Positions 27,567-37,650 of a DNA stretch of 64,000 bases are shown in pieces (position 1 is the first letter of the stretch; each line of letters begins with the position of its first letter). The notes beneath the pieces were generated by a model. The model made no database searches. It had not been told where the DNA came from and saw only the letters and a list, made by a program, of their open reading frames with translations. Source of the stretch: Sulfitobacter noctilucae (GTDB lineage: Bacteria; Pseudomonadota; Alphaproteobacteria; Rhodobacterales; Rhodobacteraceae); contig NZ_JASC01000014.1 of NCBI RefSeq assembly GCF_000622365.1, positions 1,426,001-1,490,000 of the forward strand, read 5' to 3'. Made by a program: the position numbers and the translations under genes.

Positions 27567-28982
27567 TTGCCAGATCAAGCCCACTCCGACAGCGACAACA
27601 AATCCAACCGCGATCTGACGCAAGGGCCGATTTGGCGGGCGCTGGCCAGTATGTCCGCGCCGATGAGCTTTGGTATCTTTGCGGTGCTCAGCGTCGGGCT
27701 GGCGGATGCCTATTTTCTGGGCCAGATCGGAGGCGCGGCACTGGCTGCGGTGGGATTTATCTATCCGGTCACGACCGCCATCACCTCGCTCTCAATCGGG
27801 CTAAGTGCGGGGGCCAACGCGGCCCTCAGCCAAGGGGTCGGGCGTGGCGATGGAGCGGATGCAACGCGCCGGCTGGGCCTGCATGCCATCGGCCTGGGCC
27901 TTGGCCTGTCGATCATCGTGGCGCTGCTTGTCTGGGCCACCTACCCTCTGGTCTTTGCCGCGCTTGGTGCGACAGGTAGCGTCGCCGATAACATTGCCGC
28001 TTACATCCCCGTCTGGGCGCTCAGCTTTCCGTTTCTGGTGGTCATGATGATCACCAACGCCGTGTTTCGCGCGCACGGGGACAGCTTGACCACAGCCGCC
28101 ATCATGGTGCTGGCCGCCGTCATTAACGTAGGTCTCGATCCGCTGTTGATCTTTGGCCTTTGGGGATTGCCCGAACTTGGCATGACAGGTGCCGCATTGG
28201 CCACGCTGATCGGCAGGGTGGTCGCTGTCGCGCTGGCGCTTTATCTCGCGTGGCACCGGGGGCTTTTGGGTTGGGGTGGCAGCCTTTTTGACGGGCTATG
28301 GACATCCACCCGCAAGATCCTGAACGTCGGCCTGCCTGCCGCTTTCTCCAATGCCATCAACCCTGCAGGCATGGCTCTGGTTACCGCCGCTGTGGCCACC
28401 GTGGGCGAAGCTGCCGTGGCGGGCTTCGGGGCGGCGACGCGCATCCAGTCGATGGCACTGGTGCCCCTACTCGCCCTTTCGGCTGGCATCGGCCCGGTGA
28501 TCGGGCAGAACTGGGGTGCGGACAAGCGCGACCGGGCGCAGGGGGCAACAGCCGCCGGTTTCTGGTTCTGCGTGGGCTATGGCACACTGCTGGCTTTGGT
28601 GCTCGGCTTTTTCGCAGAGCCGCTGGCGGCAATTTTTGCGTCGGGCGAGGAAGATGCCGCCTTTGCTGCCACCTATTTGCGCTACGTCGGCCTGTCGCTT
28701 TTTGGCTATGGCTTGGTAGTCACCGCCAACGCGGCCATGAATGCGCGGGACAAGGCGATCTGGTCGATGGGACTGAGCCTTGGTCGGATCTTTGCGCTGT
28801 ACCTGCCCTTGGCATGGCTGGGCGCACTGACACTGGGCTTTCCCGGTATCGTCGCCGCCGCTGTTGCGGCCAATGTGATTGCGGGCTGGGCGGCGCTCGT
28901 CTCTGCAAGGGGGACCGGGCTTCTGAAGACTGATATTGCAGCGCTCACTACGCCGCTCAAGTCTTTCGGGAAAGCGGTCTGA
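27567..28982 (+). CDS. MATE-family multidrug efflux transporter
   Basis: The start is placed at TTG 27567 because an AAAGGT ribosome-site-like run ends six bases before it and the frame upstream of this point has no family character; this gives 471 residues. Twelve hydrophobic helices are expected, with MATE hallmarks ADAYFLGQIGGAALAAVGF and AANVIAGWAAL. It exports cationic compounds using Na+ or H+ gradients. An ATG inside (MSAPMSFG) is an alternative start but would remove only an N-terminal tail. It diverges from the DUF3422 gene. Confidence 0.87.
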   Translation: MPDQAHSDSDNKSNRDLTQGPIWRALASMSAPMSFGIFAVLSVGLADAYFLGQIGGAALAAVGFIYPVTTAITSLSIGLSAGANAALSQGVGRGDGADATRRLGLHAIGLGLGLSIIVALLVWATYPLVFAALGATGSVADNIAAYIPVWALSFPFLVVMMITNAVFRAHGDSLTTAAIMVLAAVINVGLDPLLIFGLWGLPELGMTGAALATLIGRVVAVALALYLAWHRGLLGWGGSLFDGLWTSTRKILNVGLPAAFSNAINPAGMALVTAAVATVGEAAVAGFGAATRIQSMALVPLLALSAGIGPVIGQNWGADKRDRAQGATAAGFWFCVGYGTLLALVLGFFAEPLAAIFASGEEDAAFAATYLRYVGLSLFGYGLVVTANAAMNARDKAIWSMGLSLGRIFALYLPLAWLGALTLGFPGIVAAAVAANVIAGWAALVSARGTGLLKTDIAALTTPLKSFGKAV

Positions 28983-29448
28983 GTTGCATCAAGATCGAGT
29001 TGGGATATGCACCTGTTCGGCTGTCCACTACCTGCCTTGAGGCGTGGTCTGACACATCGGTAGAGCCAGTATCGCGAAATGAGCCGCAGACGGCCGCAGT
29101 CCCTTTGGAAGAACGGGAAGCTCGACTTCGTATTTGGCGTATGATGAGCGCAACCACCTCTCAGGTGGGCACAAATCTGCGTAAAGGCAAGGGTCATCGA
29201 CATCGGCACGCCATGGGCATTACCAGCGAGTTGAAGGGGTTGCTTCCAGAAGGTCAGACGGGTCGTTTCGTCCTTGGTCGCGCGCTTATGTAAATCATTG
29301 GTTTGTATGGGCGATATGCACTGCTCTGCCGCTGATCAATTACAAATGACACCCTCTCGAACGCGAAACGCCCCACCGTTGCCGGCAGGGCGTTTGATCT
29401 TTTGGGCTGAGACGTGAGGCGCAAGCCTCTGCGCCTCAAAGCGCCGGA
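28983..29448. other. Gene-free stretch after the MATE gene
   Basis: 466 bases with no supported gene. A 97-codon reading frame at 29000-29293 shows no family similarity, odd composition and no ribosome site. A small perfect hairpin CCACCT/AGGTGG sits at 29154-29168, and a strong terminator is at 29366-29395. Remnant of a decayed gene cannot be excluded. Confidence 0.5.
29366..29395. terminator. Bidirectional hairpin terminator between MATE and pntB
   Basis: AAACGCCC (29366-29373) pairs perfectly with GGGCGTTT (29388-29395) around a 14-base loop. On the plus strand GATCTTTT follows. It lies between two converging transcripts and can serve both. Confidence 0.75.
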
Positions 29449-30963
29449 TCAGTCGATCATTGGCAGCAGTTTGTCCAGTGACGCTTTGGCATCGCCATAG
29501 AACATCCGCGTGTTGTCCTTGAAGAACAGCGGGTTCTCGATACCGGAGTAGCCTGTGCCCTGCCCGCGTTTGGAGACGAACACCTGCTTGGCCTTCCAGC
29601 ATTCCAGCACCGGCATGCCGGCGATGGGGCTGTTGGGATCATCCTGTGCGGCAGGGTTCACAATGTCGTTCGAACCGATGACAATCGCCACATCCGTGGA
29701 CGGGAAATCATCGTTGATCTCGTCCATCTCCATCACGATGTCATAGGGCACCTTGGCTTCGGCCAACAGCACGTTCATGTGCCCCGGCAAACGCCCCGCA
29801 ACGGGGTGAATGGCGAAACGCACGTTCTTGCCCTTGGCGCGCAGCTTCTTGACCAACTCGGACACAGCGCCCTGCGCCTGTGCAACCGCCATACCATAAC
29901 CCGGGATGATGATAACTGAATCAGCCTCGTTCAGCGCCGTGGCAACACCGTCCGCATCAATCGCGATCTGCTCGCCTTCTACGGCCATCTGCTCGCCTGC
30001 AGGGCCGCCAAAGCCGCCAAGGATCACGGATACAAAGGAGCGGTTCATCGCCTTACACATGATGTAGGACAGGATCGCACCCGAGGAACCGACCAGCGCG
30101 CCGACCACAATCAACAGATCGTTGCCAAGGCTGAAGCCGATCGCAGCCGCCGCCCAGCCGGAATAGCTGTTCAGCATGGACACGACGACGGGCATATCCG
30201 CCCCGCCGATCCCCATGATCAGGTGATAGCCGATGAACAGGCCTGCAATCGCCAGCAAGACCAGCGCCCAGGATCCGCCACCCGAGAGGTAGACGATCAA
30301 CAGCAGTACCGACAGCGCCGCAGCACCCGCGTTCAACAAATGACCACCCGGCAACTTTTTCGCGCCTGTGTCGACCGCGAAAGGCAGCATCGAGGAAGAG
30401 CCTGCCAGTTTAGCATAGGCGATGACCGAACCCGTAAAGGTGACTGCACCGATCCAGATGCCCAGCACCAGTTCAACCCGTAGAATACCAATTTCGACGC
30501 TCGACTTCTTGGCAATCAGCTTACCAAAGGAAGACAGACCCTCGTAAATCTCCTTTGACAGGCCGATGACAACACCGTCGTCGCCGACCACACCCAGGAC
30601 CTGCCCTTCGGTCGCGTAGATGTCGCTGATGTAATTGATCATGATATCGGCGTTGAACCCGACAAAGACCGCCGCCAGACCAACGAGGCTGTGCATGATG
30701 GCCACGAGCTCGGGCATCTGCGTCATCTCGACCTTGGTGGCCAGTTGATAACCGACAGCAGCGCCGCCCGCGATCAGGACAAGCGAGGCCAGCCACAGAC
30801 CGGAACCCGGCCCGAACAGCGTGGCCAAGACGGCAATGGCCATGCCGACGATACCGTACCAAACAGCCCGCTTGGCGCTTTCCTGCCCCGAAAGACCGCC
30901 CAGCGACAGGATGAAAAGAATGGCTGCGACCACATAGGCCGCGATGGTGAATGCGTTTTCCAT
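29449..30963 (-). CDS. pntB: NAD(P) transhydrogenase subunit beta
   Basis: 504 residues, somewhat longer than E. coli PntB (462). The N-terminal two thirds is a set of hydrophobic helices ([17 protein letters not shown] onward). The C-terminal domain III binds NADP(H), with [37 protein letters not shown] and [17 protein letters not shown] motifs. With PntA it couples proton entry to NADPH formation. It follows pntA with a 12-base gap. Confidence 0.95.
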   Translation of the reverse strand: MENAFTIAAYVVAAILFILSLGGLSGQESAKRAVWYGIVGMAIAVLATLFGPGSGLWLASLVLIAGGAAVGYQLATKVEMTQMPELVAIMHSLVGLAAVFVGFNADIMINYISDIYATEGQVLGVVGDDGVVIGLSKEIYEGLSSFGKLIAKKSSVEIGILRVELVLGIWIGAVTFTGSVIAYAKLAGSSSMLPFAVDTGAKKLPGGHLLNAGAAALSVLLLIVYLSGGGSWALVLLAIAGLFIGYHLIMGIGGADMPVVVSMLNSYSGWAAAAIGFSLGNDLLIVVGALVGSSGAILSYIMCKAMNRSFVSVILGGFGGPAGEQMAVEGEQIAIDADGVATALNEADSVIIIPGYGMAVAQAQGAVSELVKKLRAKGKNVRFAIHPVAGRLPGHMNVLLAEAKVPYDIVMEMDEINDDFPSTDVAIVIGSNDIVNPAAQDDPNSPIAGMPVLECWKAKQVFVSKRGQGTGYSGIENPLFFKDNTRMFYGDAKASLDKLLPMID

Positions 30964-30975
30964 GTGTCCCGCTCC

Positions 30976-32559
30976 TTAAGATTTCTGGAACATGGCGAGC
31001 ATGCGCCGTGTCACGAGGAAACCACCGAAAATATTGACGGAGGCCATGAAAATACCCAGACCCGCAAGGATCGTGATCAACGCGCTGGAGGATCCCACCT
31101 GAATGAGCGCCCCCAGAATGATGATGCTTGAAATCGCGTTCGTCACCGCCATCAGCGGCGTGTGCAGGCTGTGCGCCACGTTCCAGATGACCTGGAAACC
31201 GATGAACACACTCAGTACGAAGACGATGAAATGTTGCATAAAGCTCGCGGGCATGCCTGGGATAAGGCCCACGCCCAGCACCAGCGCACCCCCGGCAGCC
31301 AGCAATGTCATCTGGCTCTTGGTTTGTGCCTTGAACGCGGCCACTTCTGCGGCCCGCTTTTCTTCCGGCGTCAATTCTTTCGGCGCGGCAGGCTTGTTTT
31401 TCTGCTGCGCTATCGCGTTCACCTTGGGGGGTGGCGGCGGGAAGGTGACCTCATTGGCGTGGGCAATCGTGGCCCCGCGAATGACGTCGTCTTCCATGTT
31501 GTGATTGACCACACCGTCCTTTTCCGGCGTGAGGTCGGTCATCAGGTGGCGGATGTTGGTTGCATAAAGCGTCGAGGCCTGCGCCGCCATCCGGCTGGGG
31601 AAGTCGGTGTAGCCAATGATTGTGACACCGTTATCGGTGACAATCTTCTGATCCATCACGGTCAGTTTGCAGTTGCCGCCCTTTTCCGCTGCAAGATCGA
31701 CGATGACAGAGCCTGGCTTCATCGCCGCAACCATGTCTTCGGTCCACAACTCGGGCGCTTCGCGGTTCGGGATCAGCGCGGTGGTGATGACGATATCAAC
31801 CTCGGGGGCCAATTCACGGAACTTCGCCAGCTGTGCTTCGCGGAATTCGGGTGAGGAAACAGAGGCATAGCCTCCTGTGGCGGCACCGTCCTGCTGCTCT
31901 TCCTCGAAATCGAGGTAGACAAACTCGGCCCCCATGCTTTCGACCTGCTCGGCCACTTCGGGGCGTACATCAAAGGCCAGCGTGATCGCGCCAAGACTTG
32001 TCGATGTACCGATCGCGGCCAGACCGGCAACGCCAGCACCGACGACCAGAACCTTGGCCGGGGGCACCTTGCCCGCTGCTGTGATCTGGCCTGTAAAGAA
32101 CCGGCCAAAGTTGTTGCCCGCCTCGATGACCGCGCGATAGCCCGCGATATTGGCCATCGACGACAGCGCATCCATCTTTTGCGCGCGCGAGATGCGCGGG
32201 ATCATTTCCATCGCAATGACCGTGGCACCTTTGGTCGCCGCGGCTTTCATCTTGGCTTCATCGGCAACAGGGCTGAAGAACGAGATCAAGGTCTGCTCTG
32301 CCCGCAGCCTTTTCATCTCGTTTGCATCGGGCGCACGCACCTTGGCAACGATATCGGCCGCTTTCCACAGGGCAGCTGCGGTTTTGACCACTTCCACACC
32401 GGCAGCGGTATAATCTGCATCGGAGAAGCCGGCAGGCACACCTGCCCCGGTCTCGATCAAGCACTCATGCCCCAGCTTCTGAAGCTGCGTGGCAGACTCC
32501 GGCGTCAGCGCGACGCGGTTCTCCCCCTCAAAAATCTCTTTTGGCGTTCCGATCTTCAC
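30976..32559 (-). CDS. pntA: NAD(P) transhydrogenase subunit alpha
   Basis: 527 residues (E. coli 510). It begins MKIGTPKEIFEGENRVALTP, the standard start of domain I, which binds NAD(H) (VLVVGAGVAGLAAIGTSTSLGA). An Ala/Pro/Lys linker around residue 385 separates the NAD domain from four C-terminal membrane helices. This is the two-subunit arrangement, not the split PntAA/PntAB form found in several other alphaproteobacteria. The downstream gene is pntB. Confidence 0.95.
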   Translation of the reverse strand: MKIGTPKEIFEGENRVALTPESATQLQKLGHECLIETGAGVPAGFSDADYTAAGVEVVKTAAALWKAADIVAKVRAPDANEMKRLRAEQTLISFFSPVADEAKMKAAATKGATVIAMEMIPRISRAQKMDALSSMANIAGYRAVIEAGNNFGRFFTGQITAAGKVPPAKVLVVGAGVAGLAAIGTSTSLGAITLAFDVRPEVAEQVESMGAEFVYLDFEEEQQDGAATGGYASVSSPEFREAQLAKFRELAPEVDIVITTALIPNREAPELWTEDMVAAMKPGSVIVDLAAEKGGNCKLTVMDQKIVTDNGVTIIGYTDFPSRMAAQASTLYATNIRHLMTDLTPEKDGVVNHNMEDDVIRGATIAHANEVTFPPPPPKVNAIAQQKNKPAAPKELTPEEKRAAEVAAFKAQTKSQMTLLAAGGALVLGVGLIPGMPASFMQHFIVFVLSVFIGFQVIWNVAHSLHTPLMAVTNAISSIIILGALIQVGSSSALITILAGLGIFMASVNIFGGFLVTRRMLAMFQKS

Positions 32560-32718
32560 TCGGTCATCCCCCCTGTGTTGTCACCCGACAAACGCCACCC
32601 GTATTGGATCACGTTTCTTTGCGTTCGCCCGAAGTAGCGCGGTGGCACATTATCTACAAGCGCAGCTCAGTGTAAAAGACTGCAAGCCCATACAAAAAGG
32701 CCTTTTTCGCCGTTTATT

Positions 32719-33219
32719 TCAGATCCAACGTGGCGTTTTTTGTGCAAAGGCTGTGAAATCGGGGCCGAAATTTTCTTTCATGCATGCTTCTTCAGGCGCA
32801 ATAAAGCGTCGCTTCAGAATTATGACGAACAAGGGAATCAGTGCAAACGATGGCACCGCACCAAACCAGACCACAGCCCCCAACAGCACCAACACATCGC
32901 CCAGATAGATCGGGTTGCGGCTTTGGGTAAACGGACCGGTCGTAATGATGTGCTGCGGCGTCTGGTGCGGCATCACCGGCGTTTGGTGCAATCTGAACAC
33001 GGCAATCGTCCACAGCATCAACAGGATCCCCAGACAGATGATCACAGCACCCGTTGTCCGTGCCAGATCGAAATCAAAGGTCAGCAGTGGCAGATACCGC
33101 GCCTGCGCCCAGACGAGCATCAGGAATAGCGCCAGCCAGAGCGGAGGGACATCAATCATCTGGCGAACTGTCATGCGATCCGTGCCACGCCAAGTGTTCA
33201 TCTGCATTTCCTCAGTCAT
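32719..33219 (-). CDS. Isoprenylcysteine carboxyl methyltransferase (ICMT/PEMT)-family membrane protein
   Basis: 166 residues with four to five hydrophobic helices. The SAM-binding C-terminal block reads TTGPFTQSRNPIYLGDVLVLLG followed by ILKRRFIAPEEACMKENFGPDF, typical of the family (RNPxY and EE motifs). Bacterial members methylate diverse lipids, thiols or amines; the substrate is unknown. Starts at 33219 or at internal methionines are possible since the first 16 residues are not hydrophobic. It diverges from the transposase-like gene. Confidence 0.8.
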   Translation of the reverse strand: MTEEMQMNTWRGTDRMTVRQMIDVPPLWLALFLMLVWAQARYLPLLTFDFDLARTTGAVIICLGILLMLWTIAVFRLHQTPVMPHQTPQHIITTGPFTQSRNPIYLGDVLVLLGAVVWFGAVPSFALIPLFVIILKRRFIAPEEACMKENFGPDFTAFAQKTPRWI

Positions 33220-33298
33220 GTGCGTTCCGATATCACTACCCTAGATTGCATATTCCCACGCTGAAAGACAAGATCACGCATCAGGTACGAATTAAATG

Positions 33299-33324
33299 CG
33301 AGGTTTAACCCGGCATTAACCTCG
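33299..33324. repeat. Imperfect inverted repeat just upstream of the transposase-like gene
   Basis: CGAGGTT (from 33299) and AACCTCG (to 33324) form a hairpin with an inner TAA/TTA extension and one bulge. It lies between divergent genes, so it is not in a terminator position. REP-like hairpins often flank RAYT-type transposase genes. Confidence 0.5.
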
Positions 33325-33343
33325 ATTTGCCAGACAGAAAGGC

Positions 33344-33913
33344 ATGTCACACAGCATTTGCCCCAAAGCGACCGGCACAACCCACTTTCTGACGATCAGA
33401 CTGGCCGACCGGCAGAGCGATCTACTTGTGCGCAGGATCGATCAATTGCGCCAGGCTATGCGAGCCACCTTGGCAAAGCACCCATTCCGCATCGACGCGA
33501 TTGCAATCCTGCCCAATACGATCCACGCGCTCTGGACCATGCCGGAAGGTGATCCGCGCTGTGACTGCCGCGTTGCTTTGCTGAAGTCCCGCTTTTCACG
33601 GATGCAGCCGGCACCTATGGGGCGCAATCTGGCAAAGGTCAAACGCGCCGATAAGGGCATCTGGCAACGATACTGTTGGGTGCACCCTATCAGTAACCGG
33701 GCAGATTTCGAACGGCACCGTAATCTGATCTACCTTAGTCCTGTGCAGTCAGGCCTTTGCGCGCAGCCTCAGGACTGGCCCCACAGTTCTCTCCACAGGG
33801 ATCGGCAGCTTGGCCAAATGAAACCGCCGATGTTTGCGCCAGCGGCGGATCACCAGACGTCTGAACCAAAGACGCCCTATGCGTTTTCGCCTGCAGACGC
33901 GGTCCTATCTTAG
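33344..33913 (+). CDS. Y1/REP-associated (RAYT-like) transposase, HUH motif degenerate
   Basis: 189 residues resembling the single-domain Y1_Tnp/RAYT proteins: FLTIRLADRQSDLLVR, HPFRIDAIAILP, ALWTMPEGD, LLKSRFSR and DWPHSSLHR. Relatives carry MPxHxHALW, but residues 57-64 read PNTIHALW, so the first histidine of the HUH pair is Thr59 and only His61 remains. The segment usually YIHxNPVKHG reads LIYLSPVQSG at 128-137. These proteins normally nick and move REP hairpin sequences. Loss of these residues suggests a decayed or repurposed copy. The frame itself is intact, and an inverted repeat lies 20 bases upstream. Confidence 0.75.
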   Translation: MSHSICPKATGTTHFLTIRLADRQSDLLVRRIDQLRQAMRATLAKHPFRIDAIAILPNTIHALWTMPEGDPRCDCRVALLKSRFSRMQPAPMGRNLAKVKRADKGIWQRYCWVHPISNRADFERHRNLIYLSPVQSGLCAQPQDWPHSSLHRDRQLGQMKPPMFAPAADHQTSEPKTPYAFSPADAVLS

Positions 33914-33915
33914 GG

Positions 33916-34692
33916 TCAAACCGCTTTCAGTGCGGGCTGCCTGCGCTGTGCCGCCCAATCCCGAACCGCATCGCCAAAGCTGCTGAACAAGGGGCGGGAC
34001 ACAGGATCGGCTGCAGCGTTCCATTCGGGATGCCATTGCACTGCAAGAGTGTAACCGGGCGCACCTTGCACATAGATCGCTTCCGGCGTGCCGTCTTCGG
34101 CGTGTCCGTCGATGACAATCCTCGAACCGGCCTCTTTGATGCCTTGCCCATGCAGCGTATTGGTCCGCACCGATTGCTGGCCCATAACCCCATGGAAAAC
34201 GCCACCTTCGGTAAAGGTAACGTCATGGCGCAACTCGAATTTCTCTTCCATCGTGCCGTCGGGCGGCATCCGATGGTTCATACGCCCCGGCAACTCGCGA
34301 ATTTCGGGATAAAGCGTACCGCCCATGGCCACGTTGACCTCTTGGAAGCCCCGACAGATACCAAGGAAAGGTTGCCCCCGCTCCACACAGGCGCGCACCA
34401 GCCCGAGTGCCACAGCGTCGCGACCGCGGTCAAAGGCCCCATGCGCAGCCGTTTCAACCTCGCCGTATTCCTCGGGATGGACATTGGGCCGCCCCCCGGT
34501 CAGCAAAAAGCCGTCACAGATGTCCAGCAGCTCTGACACACTGACAAGGCCCGGATCGGTTGGAATGATCATCGGCAAACAGCCCGAAACCGACGCCACC
34601 GCCTCGGAGTTCATTTGACCTCCGGCGTGGACGGCATATTGTTCGTTGATCAAATAGGAATTGCCGATAATACCGACGACCGGACGGGCCAT
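33916..34692 (-). CDS. Class I glutamine amidotransferase-like hydrolase (peptidase C26, PuuD type)
   Basis: Start set at ATG 34690-34692 (MARPVVGIIGNSY), 258 residues; the longer frame adds 38 residues of no family character. The triad is visible: Cys113 in FLGICRGFQEVN, and His/Glu in QWHPEWN near the end. PuuD-type enzymes cleave gamma-glutamyl-GABA in putrescine breakdown; other C26 members hydrolyse gamma-glutamyl amides. No other puu genes are nearby. It converges with the transposase-like gene, two bases apart. Confidence 0.85.
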   Translation of the reverse strand: MARPVVGIIGNSYLINEQYAVHAGGQMNSEAVASVSGCLPMIIPTDPGLVSVSELLDICDGFLLTGGRPNVHPEEYGEVETAAHGAFDRGRDAVALGLVRACVERGQPFLGICRGFQEVNVAMGGTLYPEIRELPGRMNHRMPPDGTMEEKFELRHDVTFTEGGVFHGVMGQQSVRTNTLHGQGIKEAGSRIVIDGHAEDGTPEAIYVQGAPGYTLAVQWHPEWNAAADPVSRPLFSSFGDAVRDWAAQRRQPALKAV

Positions 34693-34832
34693 AACGCACC
34701 TGCACTTGCCTGAAGTTGCCCTCTTATAAGGCAGCATGCCCAAGGCCTCAAGCACCACACCCGGTATCAGGGGCCGCGCCGGTCCCAGAAGACCGGCACC
34801 GCCCAAAATTTAAGACAGGTCTGACAAGGCCG

Positions 34833-35258
34833 TTAGGCTTCCCCTGTCAAACCGGCCGCCTCGATGCCAGCCATCGCGGCGATCACATCATTATCAGAAG
34901 TATCGCCGGTGACGCCCACGGCACCGATCACGGCACCTTTTTTGTCACGCAGCAAAAGACCGCCCGGCACAGGGATCACCTGACCGCCGTAAACGCCGTT
35001 CACCGCCGCCATGAAATAGGCCTGATCTTCTGCGCGTTTCATCTGCGCCGTGCCCGCCATGCCCAACATCACCGAGCCGTAGGCCTTGCCATGTGCAATC
35101 GCAAAACGCCCCGGCGCTGCACCGTCATCCCGCTCGAAGGCCTGCACATGTCCACCCGCGTCCAGCACGACAGCCGATAGCGGTTTGAACCCCAATTCTC
35201 TTCCTTTTTCCAATGCCTTACGGATAATTGTCCGTGCTTTGCGCAATGATATTGTCAT
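34833..35258 (-). CDS. glcG: GlcG/HbpS family protein
   Basis: 141 residues, a single GlcG/HbpS domain: SLRKARTIIRKALEKGREL, AVVLDAGGHVQAFERDDGA, and VIPVPGGLLLRDKKGAVIGAV. Members bind heme or act with glycolate metabolism genes. It lies 84 bases downstream of glcB on the same strand, repeating the glcG-glcB link seen in glycolate operons. No secretion signal is evident. The true activity is unsettled in the family. Confidence 0.82.
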   Translation of the reverse strand: MTISLRKARTIIRKALEKGRELGFKPLSAVVLDAGGHVQAFERDDGAAPGRFAIAHGKAYGSVMLGMAGTAQMKRAEDQAYFMAAVNGVYGGQVIPVPGGLLLRDKKGAVIGAVGVTGDTSDNDVIAAMAGIEAAGLTGEA

Positions 35259-35342
35259 CGGTCCCTCTTTTCTCTTTTTGGCCTTATATACCGTAGTGCA
35301 CCCTCGGCCGCCTGGGCCAAGGGATGCGTTCGTTCCTGCCCC

Positions 35343-37562
35343 TCAGCCAGCCGCTTTCAACTCCAGCCGCCGCCGGTGCAACACCGGCTCTGTATAGCCT
35401 GAAGGCTGCTCACGCCCCTCAAACACCAAATCACAAGCCGCTTGAAAGGCGATGCCGTCAAATCCCGGTGCCATCGGTGTATAGAGGGGGTCGCCAGCAT
35501 TCTGACGGTCCACCACTGCGGCCATTTTTTGCATCGCGGCGCGTACCTGATCGGCGTTCACCACCCCGTGGTGCAGCCAGTTTGCCAACCCCTGCGCAGA
35601 GATACGACAGGTGGCGCGGTCTTCCATCAGGCCCACATCATTGATGTCCGGCACTTTGGAACATCCCACACCCTGATCCACCCAGCGCACTACATAGCCA
35701 AGGATGCCTTGCGCGTTGTTCTCAATCTCGCGAGTGATTTCTTCGTCTGACAGATTGCGGCCATCCAGCACGGGGATCGTCAGCAAATCTTCCAAGGTGC
35801 CGCGCGCGCCCCCTGCCTTGAGCTCATCCTGTCGCGCCAATACATCTACCTTGTGGTAATGCATCGCGTGCAATGTCGCTGCCGTGGGGGATGGCACCCA
35901 GGCGCAGGTTGCACCGGCCTGTGGATGGCCGATTTTGGTGGTCAGCATCTCTTCCATCCGGTCCGGCATCGCCCACATGCCCTTACCGATCTGCGCACGG
36001 CCTTTCAGACCACAGGCCAGACCGATATCGACATTGCGATCTTCATAGGCTGCAATCCATGCGGCATTCTTCATATCACCTTTCGGCACCATCGGCCCCG
36101 CTTCCATGGAGGTATGTATCTCGTCCCCCGTGCGGTCCAGAAAACCGGTGTTGATAAAGGCGACCCGCGACTTCGCTGCGCGGATACATTCCATCAGATT
36201 GACAGACGTCCGGCGCTCCTCGTCCATGATTCCGATCTTGACGGTGTTAGGGGCCAGCCCCAGGACCTTTTCGACATGTGTAAAAATCTCATCGGTAAAG
36301 GCCACCTCTTCCGGCCCGTGCATCTTGGGCTTCACGATATAGACAGATCCTTTTACGGAATTCCCGCCCTCGCGGGTAAGATCGTGCTTGGCGATCAGCG
36401 TGGTAATCATTGCGTCCATCAGCCCCTCGCCCACTTCCAAACCGTCGCGATCCAGCACGGCAGGGTTGGTCATCAGGTGACCAACGTTGCGGATCAACAT
36501 GAGCGACCGCCCCTTCAGCCGAAGCTCTTTGCCGTCCGCGCCCATGAACACCTTGTCAGGGTTCATGGCCCGTGTGATCTCTACGCCACCCTTCTCAAAG
36601 GTTTCGGACAGATCACCCTTCATCAAGCCCAGCCAGTTGGCATAGGCCCCGACTTTGTCTTCAGCATCCACCGCCGCAACGCTGTCCTCGCAATCCATGA
36701 TGGTGGACAACGCGGATTCGAGAATGACGTCAGAAACATGCGCCGGGTCGTCCTTGCCAATCGAATGGCCGGCATCGATCTGGACGATGATGTGCAGACC
36801 GTTGTTCTTGAAAACAACCGCAGTGGGGGCTTCGGATGTCCCCTGAAAACCGGCAAACTGTGATGGGTCGTCCAGTCCGATCCCGTTCAGCACTTCCGGC
36901 GTGACCCCTTTGGGGGCTGTTGTCGTTGGGGGTGTGTCGCGGTGGTCATTGCTGTTCAGCAAAACCCCTTCGAGGGCTCCGTCCACGATCCGGTACCCGA
37001 CAAGTTGCGTATGGCTACCGGAAACAAGGGGCACAGCTTCATCCAGGAACGCCTTGGCCGCGGCCACGACACGCGCACCACGGGCCTTGTCATACCCGCC
37101 GCCCGCCGGCAGATCGCCCAGCGCATCGGTGCCATAATAGGCATCATAAAGGCTGCCCCACCGCGCATTTGCCGCGTTCAGCGCAAACCGGGCGTTGGTA
37201 ATTGGCACAACAAGCTGCGGGCCGGGCATTTCGGCAATCTCTGGATCGACAGCGCCTGTTTCGATCTTGAAAGGCGCACCTTCGGGCACTAGATACCCAA
37301 TCTCCTTCAGAAATTCGGTATAGGCCGCAGAATCATGGGACTGGCCAGCGCGTGCCTTGTGCCAATCGTCGATCATTCCCTGCAATGTCGCGCGCTCGTG
37401 AAGCAACTGGCGGTTTTTAGGGCCCATGTCATGCACCAGTGCCGAAAAACCGTCCCAGAATGCCTCGGGTGAAACCTCGGTCCCCGGAAGAGCTTCTTTC
37501 TCAATGAAATCTACGAGTTGGGGGGCAACCTGCAATCCGGCTTTGTCGATTTTCTGGGTCAT
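35343..37562 (-). CDS. glcB: Malate synthase G
   Basis: 739 residues, close to the 723 of E. coli GlcB. Malate synthase G features: [57 protein letters not shown] and [21 protein letters not shown], with the catalytic Arg and Asp in these blocks. It condenses glyoxylate with acetyl-CoA, closing the glyoxylate bypass or glycolate use. An 18-base palindrome lies 16 bases upstream of the start codon. No aceA or glcDEF genes are in the window. Confidence 0.96.
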   Translation of the reverse strand: MTQKIDKAGLQVAPQLVDFIEKEALPGTEVSPEAFWDGFSALVHDMGPKNRQLLHERATLQGMIDDWHKARAGQSHDSAAYTEFLKEIGYLVPEGAPFKIETGAVDPEIAEMPGPQLVVPITNARFALNAANARWGSLYDAYYGTDALGDLPAGGGYDKARGARVVAAAKAFLDEAVPLVSGSHTQLVGYRIVDGALEGVLLNSNDHRDTPPTTTAPKGVTPEVLNGIGLDDPSQFAGFQGTSEAPTAVVFKNNGLHIIVQIDAGHSIGKDDPAHVSDVILESALSTIMDCEDSVAAVDAEDKVGAYANWLGLMKGDLSETFEKGGVEITRAMNPDKVFMGADGKELRLKGRSLMLIRNVGHLMTNPAVLDRDGLEVGEGLMDAMITTLIAKHDLTREGGNSVKGSVYIVKPKMHGPEEVAFTDEIFTHVEKVLGLAPNTVKIGIMDEERRTSVNLMECIRAAKSRVAFINTGFLDRTGDEIHTSMEAGPMVPKGDMKNAAWIAAYEDRNVDIGLACGLKGRAQIGKGMWAMPDRMEEMLTTKIGHPQAGATCAWVPSPTAATLHAMHYHKVDVLARQDELKAGGARGTLEDLLTIPVLDGRNLSDEEITREIENNAQGILGYVVRWVDQGVGCSKVPDINDVGLMEDRATCRISAQGLANWLHHGVVNADQVRAAMQKMAAVVDRQNAGDPLYTPMAPGFDGIAFQAACDLVFEGREQPSGYTEPVLHRRRLELKAAG

Positions 37563-37577
37563 GAGACGCTCCGCTAA

Positions 37578-37595
37578 TGTTTCCTTTCGGAAACA
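37578..37595. promoter_or_regulatory. Perfect palindrome upstream of glcB, candidate operator
   Basis: TGTTTCC (37578-37584), loop TTTC, GGAAACA (37589-37595), just upstream of the glcB start on the minus strand. Arms of seven bases without mismatch suit a dimeric repressor site, although a short 5'UTR hairpin is also possible. Confidence 0.5.
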
Positions 37596-37650
37596 CTTAG
37601 AGCCTAAAGAGATCAGTCACAAGCAGCTTTGGTCAGGTTATATTACCAAA

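Noticed and set aside
29000..29293. 97-codon plus-strand frame after the MATE gene
   Set aside because: No ribosome site, no recognised motif, and unusual amino acid makeup.
34693..34806. N-terminal extension of the C26 hydrolase
   Set aside because: The added 38 residues have no family resemblance and the ATG at 34692 matches the usual start.
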